In this document: positions 6,245 to 9,347 of the stretch, piece after piece | How the letters are laid out: each line of letters starts with the position of its first letter | Position numbering within the stretch: the stretch's first letter is position 1 | Source: Propionibacteriaceae bacterium | GTDB taxonomy: Bacteria > Actinomycetota > Actinomycetes > Propionibacteriales > Propionibacteriaceae | DNA: 9,347 nt | Assembly: GCA_024636075.1 (NCBI GenBank) | Contig: JAGXHS010000075.1 | Coordinates: 1 to 9,347 of the forward strand | Direction: 5' to 3' | The notes under the pieces: model-generated | Databases searched by the model: none | The model's input: only the letters and a program-made list of their open reading frames with translations | Told to the model about the DNA's origin: nothing | Translations under genes and position numbers: made by a program

Positions 6245-7291
6245 ATGTCCATCCGAAAGAACATTCTGGCGATCGTGATCGCCGCCGGGATGGCGCTTGC
6301 CCCCGTCACCGGCGCCCTCACCGCAACCACCGCCGTCGCGGCTCCCGGTGGCTTCCCGCAGCTGGACAATGCGTCACAGTCAAAGGCCGCTGCCGACTAC
6401 CTGGTCAGCCAGTTGGTGGACGGCAACCATCTGAACAGCACCTTCAGCGGCACCGCGGACACCGGCCTGACCGCCGACGGGCTGATCGGCATCGCCGATT
6501 CGCAGAGCAACGCCGCTGCCGCCACCGCCATCAACGAGTGGTTGAAGACCCAGGCCGCCTCGGAGACCAGCAGTGGAACGATGGCCAAGATCGCCATCGC
6601 CGCATCGACCATGGGCGACGACCCGAAGAACTACGGTGGCGTCGACCTGATCCGCAAGCTGATGGACCAGACCGCCAGCAATGCCGGCGACTTCGGGGAT
6701 CCGTTCGCTCAGGCGCTGGTGATCCTCGCGATCAGCCGCACTGGCGAGGCGGTCCCGGACGAGATCGTGCAGAAGCTGCTCACCATGCAGTACGCCGATG
6801 GCAAGGACAAGGGTGGCTTCTACTTCACCAACGACAAGGATGAGTTCGTCGACATCGACACCACCGGTGTCGCGGCCCAGGCCCTGATGCAGGTCGGGGA
6901 CCACCAGGGCACCACCGAAGCCAAGGACAACGCGTTGGCCTACCTCAAGCAGACCAAGACCGGTGACTTCTGGCCGACCTACTCCCCCGTCAACACCGCT
7001 GGCACTGCGGGCGTGGCCCAACGCGAAGCCGGTGTCGACGTGTCCGGCACCGAGGCCTGGCTGATCGCCCAGCAGCAGCTGGCAGGCGGCGGCCTGCCAG
7101 CTGAGCTGGGCGGCACCGAACCTGACGTGTTGGCCACCGCTGGGGGAATGCTGATGCTCACCGGCAGCAGTTACGACACGGCTTCCTTGGTTCCCGACGA
7201 TCAGACCTCATGGCTGTGGCTACTGCTACCGATCGGCGCTGGAGCCTTCCTGATCTCGGCGATCCTCTGGCGTCGCCGTAGCCGTCGATGA
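6245..7291 (+). CDS. Secreted, membrane-anchored alpha/alpha-toroid (prenyltransferase-like) protein, predicted B12 binder
   Basis: A 348-residue envelope protein. Residues 1-33 form a Sec signal peptide (SIRK start, hydrophobic core, AVAA cleavage region). Residues 40-310 are helical with repeating units of the terpenoid cyclase/prenyltransferase alpha/alpha-toroid type: DTGLTADGLIGIA (72-84), DPFAQALVILAI (152-163), DTTGVAAQALMQVG (205-218), NTAGTAGVAQREAG (250-263) and PDVLATAGGMLML (293-305). The DxDD-type cyclase and zinc-site motifs of enzymes are not seen, so a binding role is more likely than catalysis. Residues 323-342 are one membrane segment followed by RRRSRR, which places the toroid outside the cell; no LPXTG is present. 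The N-terminal domain of animal transcobalamin/intrinsic factor has the same general fold. With the cobalamin riboswitch upstream, the next gene (ATGA overlap) and the ECF genes, I infer cobalamin capture. Fold is moderately sure; ligand is inference. Confidence 0.7.
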   Translation: MSIRKNILAIVIAAGMALAPVTGALTATTAVAAPGGFPQLDNASQSKAAADYLVSQLVDGNHLNSTFSGTADTGLTADGLIGIADSQSNAAAATAINEWLKTQAASETSSGTMAKIAIAASTMGDDPKNYGGVDLIRKLMDQTASNAGDFGDPFAQALVILAISRTGEAVPDEIVQKLLTMQYADGKDKGGFYFTNDKDEFVDIDTTGVAAQALMQVGDHQGTTEAKDNALAYLKQTKTGDFWPTYSPVNTAGTAGVAQREAGVDVSGTEAWLIAQQQLAGGGLPAELGGTEPDVLATAGGMLMLTGSSYDTASLVPDDQTSWLWLLLPIGAGAFLISAILWRRRSRR

Positions 7292-8037
7292 GCCGGGATT
7301 TGCAGGCAACTGCCCCGCAGCAGGTGGGCCGCCCGCTGCGGTCGGCGTCCCGCCTGCCGCTGTCAGTGGCCCGCGTCCTGCTGTCGGTGATGCTGTTCCT
7401 CGGTGTCAGCGGGCTGGTGTCGGCGACCCCCGCCACGGCTGATGTCCGACTCTCTCCAGATTCCGCTGCCGCGTGTCAGGCGGAAGGCGGCGTCTACGTC
7501 TACATCCAGAAGTTCGGTTCGACGGTGGGTGGCGGCTGCTCCCCTGCCGGTGGAAACGGTTTGCGGATACTGGAGAGTCTCACCTCGGTCGATTTCAACT
7601 CATCGGGGCTGATCTGCCGCATCGGTGGACATCCCAGCGATTGCCCCGAGCAGCCGATGCCGTACTGGTCGTACTGGTTGTGGAATGGCTCGTCCTGGGT
7701 GTACTCCACCCGCGGCGCTGTTTCCCGCACACCCAGTGCCGGCTCGGTCGAGGCGTGGAACTACTCCAACACGGCTCCGCCGAGCGTGCGGCCCCCTGCC
7801 CAGTCAGCACTTCCGGCATCGGCTGCCACCCGGAACCCGACGGCGAGCTCGGCCAGCAGCGGTTCAGCCGCCGAGAACAGCGACAACGATCGGAGGTCCA
7901 GCCAGGTGTCCAGCGAACCGACATCCGCCAACACCGTGGCCCCGACACCGTGGGCCTCGCTCATCGTGATGGGTGTGCTCGTGGCGGGCGGAGTTGCGGT
8001 CGCCGTCGTGCTGCGGCGCCGACGAACCGTTCGCTAG
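7288..8037 (+). CDS. Secreted, anchored protein with DUF4430/transcobalamin-C-like domain
   Basis: A 249-residue envelope protein. Residues 1-51 are a long basic signal peptide (hydrophobic 30-46, cleavage near ATADV). The mature domain (52-160) has four cysteines at 63, 84, 110 and 119, likely disulfide-linked outside the cell, and the stretch CRIGGHPSDC. The signature YWSYW (126-130), then NG (133-134), G143, G152 and W-N-Y (157-159) resembles the aromatic YW..NG....G.....G....W.Y pattern of the DUF4430 domain, which forms the C-terminal part of transcobalamin-type B12 carriers. A stalk of about 60 Ser/Ala/Pro/Thr-rich residues leads to a membrane helix (223-242) and an Arg-rich tail. Its start overlaps the toroid gene stop (ATGA) without its own clear Shine-Dalgarno, implying coupled synthesis and probably fixed stoichiometry. 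The role is inferred: the second half of a two-protein cobalamin-binding site. It has no catalytic motif I recognise. Confidence 0.6.
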   Translation: MSRDLQATAPQQVGRPLRSASRLPLSVARVLLSVMLFLGVSGLVSATPATADVRLSPDSAAACQAEGGVYVYIQKFGSTVGGGCSPAGGNGLRILESLTSVDFNSSGLICRIGGHPSDCPEQPMPYWSYWLWNGSSWVYSTRGAVSRTPSAGSVEAWNYSNTAPPSVRPPAQSALPASAATRNPTASSASSGSAAENSDNDRRSSQVSSEPTSANTVAPTPWASLIVMGVLVAGGVAVAVVLRRRRTVR

Positions 8038-8049
8038 CGAGACCGAGCC

Positions 8050-9219
8050 GTGACCCGACTGGTAGCCCCCGTCCAACCGCCGCAGCCAAGGGCGCTGACC
8101 GCCGGCGGTGGGGCCCGACGCACCGTGCACCCCTTGGCGTGGTGGGCGTGGGCCCTACTGGCTGCGGGTGTGGCCAGTGTTGGGCGCAACCCCTTGTTGT
8201 TGGCTCTGGTGGCAGCAGCCGTGCTCGCCGTGGTGCTGCTTCGCCGCAGCAATGACCCCTGGGCCAGATCCGTGGCGGCGTATTTCGTCCTGGCCGGTGC
8301 GGTGTTGGGCATCCGGCTCTTCTTCCAACTTCTGGTCGGAGGTTTGCGGGAGGGTCATGTGCTGTTCACGCTGCCGGAGATCGCCTTGCCGCGCTGGGCT
8401 GCCGGCATCCGGTTGGGTGGACCGGTGACGGCCGAGGCGCTGTACTTCACCTTCACCGACGCGGGTCGGCTGGCAGTGCTGCTGCTCTGCGTCGGGGCGG
8501 CGAACGCACTGGCCAATCCGCGTCGAGCCCTCAAATCAGTTCCGCCAGCTCTGCACGAGGTGTCAGTGGCGGTGGTGATTGCGTTGGCGATGATCCCTCA
8601 ATTGGTCGAGTCGGCGCAGCGGGTACGGCGAGCACGACGGCTGCGTGGGGGTGCCAGCAGCGGGCTGAGGGCGATCGGCGCGATCGCCGTCCCGGTCATC
8701 GCCGATGCCGTGGAACGCTCGATCGAACTCGCCGCTGGCATGGAATCCAGAGGATTCGGCCACCGCCGACCACCACAGCCCGGCACGTCAACGGCGCTGT
8801 TGGTGGCAATGAGCACCCTGGCCGTCGGGATCTTCCTGCTATTGGGCGGCTTCGACAAGGTGCCTCCCTTCCCGATCGGTCCCTTCCCCGTCATCGGTGT
8901 GTTGTCGGCCACCCAGATGGGCGTGATCGGTGTCGTGATCGGGATCCTCATCACGATCGTGGCCCTGCTGCTGTCGGGACGACGACATCTGGTCACTCGC
9001 TATCGGCCCGATCGGTGGGCAACCATGGAGAACGCCGTCGTGTTCGCCGGGATGGTTGCCCTGCTCGCGACCCTGTGGTTGGCCGAGCGGCATCCGTTGG
9101 TTCTCAATACCGGCTACAACACCCTCGGATGGCCCGCGATGCATCCGGTATTCCTGCTGGCAGCGATCCTGCTTGCCATCCCTGTGATCATCACCCCAGC
9201 TCCGCGTCCGGTGCCATGA
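8050..9219 (+). CDS. ECF transporter transmembrane (T) component, CbiQ/EcfT-like, with C-terminal extension
   Basis: A 389-residue polytopic membrane protein, the scaffold that links the ATPases to the substrate-binding S component in energy-coupling-factor importers. After hydrophobic segments at about 29-44, 48-64, 75-97 and 138-155 come the family's cytoplasmic coupling motifs: QRVRRARRLRG (190-200, ARR-type) and AAGMESRGFG (228-237). Classical CbiQ proteins are roughly 220-280 residues and end soon after this point; here about 150 more residues carry further hydrophobic segments at about 247-268, 285-310, 333-353 and 365-385. The GTG start at 8050 lies 12 bases after the DUF4430-like gene with only a weak upstream purine run; the stop overlaps the ATPase start (ATGA). 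Substrate is not encoded in the T subunit; the riboswitch and neighbours point to cobalamin, with cobalt as an alternative. Confidence 0.85.
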   Translation: MTRLVAPVQPPQPRALTAGGGARRTVHPLAWWAWALLAAGVASVGRNPLLLALVAAAVLAVVLLRRSNDPWARSVAAYFVLAGAVLGIRLFFQLLVGGLREGHVLFTLPEIALPRWAAGIRLGGPVTAEALYFTFTDAGRLAVLLLCVGAANALANPRRALKSVPPALHEVSVAVVIALAMIPQLVESAQRVRRARRLRGGASSGLRAIGAIAVPVIADAVERSIELAAGMESRGFGHRRPPQPGTSTALLVAMSTLAVGIFLLLGGFDKVPPFPIGPFPVIGVLSATQMGVIGVVIGILITIVALLLSGRRHLVTRYRPDRWATMENAVVFAGMVALLATLWLAERHPLVLNTGYNTLGWPAMHPVFLLAAILLAIPVIITPAPRPVP

Positions 9220-9347
9220 TCAACTTCAACGACGTCACCATCCGCTACGCCCCCGGCCATCCCCCCGTACTGGATCGCGTGTCCTTCCAGATCGCCGACG
9301 GTGACCTGTGCCTGGTGGTGGGGCGAACCGGCAGCGGCAAATCCACC
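9216..9347 (+). CDS. ECF transporter ATP-binding subunit, 3' end cut by window
   Basis: The first 44 codons of an ABC ATPase. It begins MINFNDVTIRYAPG, a typical beta1 strand followed by the A-loop Tyr that stacks on adenine, then VLDRVSFQIADGD, and reaches Walker A GRTGSGKST at the last bases. The ATG overlaps the T-component stop (ATGA), so the two are translationally coupled. It would energise import through the CbiQ-like subunit. Whether this is a single ATPase or a tandem fusion of two (as seen in some ECF systems), and whether an S component follows, lies beyond the window. Confidence 0.9.
   Translation, partial: MINFNDVTIRYAPGHPPVLDRVSFQIADGDLCLVVGRTGSGKST

Noticed and set aside
6127..6843. 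Plus-strand open frame of 238 codons overlapping the riboswitch and toroid gene
   Set aside because: It starts inside the aptamer and its product is a low-complexity Arg/His/Gly string; the frame with a signal peptide, helical repeats and a membrane anchor is the real one.
6380..7021. Minus-strand open frame of 213 codons inside the toroid gene
   Set aside because: Shadow of strongly biased codon use in the plus-strand gene; no motif, start context or ribosome-binding site.
7195..7291. Sortase (LPXTG) anchor on the toroid protein
   Set aside because: The C terminus has a membrane helix and Arg tail as sortase substrates do, but no LPXTG-like motif precedes it; LVPDD at residues 315-319 is not a match. 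Retained as a simple transmembrane anchor.
7473..8255. Plus-strand open frame of 260 codons across the DUF4430-like gene and CbiQ start
   Set aside because: It overlaps two supported genes in another frame and its translation has no membrane, signal or family features.

Overview
The window looks like chromosome from a high-GC actinobacterium. The evidence is GC-rich third codon positions, frequent GTG starts, tightly packed genes with ATGA/GTGA/TGATG overlaps, and an actinobacterial-type EF-G paralogue. A cobalamin riboswitch of the GCAACCG-core type heads envelope proteins and an ECF transporter. A Propionibacteriaceae-like host is my best guess from overall flavour only. All recognisable genes are on the + strand.

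Region 1 (1-1598) holds the 3' part of an M20 metallopeptidase/deacylase gene. A GTGA overlap joins it to an alpha/beta-hydrolase frame that is interrupted by an in-frame TGA at 1059-1061. The hydrolase is otherwise intact, so it is a recent pseudogene, a sequence error or a readthrough case.

Region 2 (1599-6056) is a translation and RNA-modification cluster: an EF-G-like GTPase (EF-G2 type, with a short and degenerate switch I), trmB (tRNA m7G46), truA (tRNA pseudouridine 38-40) and a small RsmC/YbxB-like methyltransferase. A 39-bp tandem duplication spans the EF-G2 start codon. trmB has a leaderless-type -10 box. truA and the methyltransferase are translationally coupled to the gene before them.

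Region 3 (6049-9347) is the most interesting. Immediately after the methyltransferase stop comes a cobalamin riboswitch aptamer, then a plausible translational expression platform. Four genes follow: (i) a signal-peptide protein with alpha/alpha-toroid (prenyltransferase-like) repeats and a C-terminal membrane anchor; (ii) a signal-peptide protein with a small Cys-containing domain whose signature resembles the DUF4430/transcobalamin C-terminal domain, on a Ser/Ala/Pro stalk with its own anchor; (iii) a long CbiQ/EcfT-like transmembrane subunit; (iv) the start of an ECF/ABC ATPase, cut by the window end just after Walker A. Animal transcobalamin and intrinsic factor bind B12 between an alpha6/alpha6 barrel and a small beta domain. 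Here the two halves appear as separate, co-translated, membrane-tethered proteins under a B12 riboswitch beside an ECF transporter. I infer a 'split transcobalamin' B12-capture module feeding an ECF importer. No S component is visible inside the window. No tRNA, rRNA, CRISPR array, insertion sequence or convincing rho-independent terminator was seen, and no stretch over 300 bases lacks a gene.
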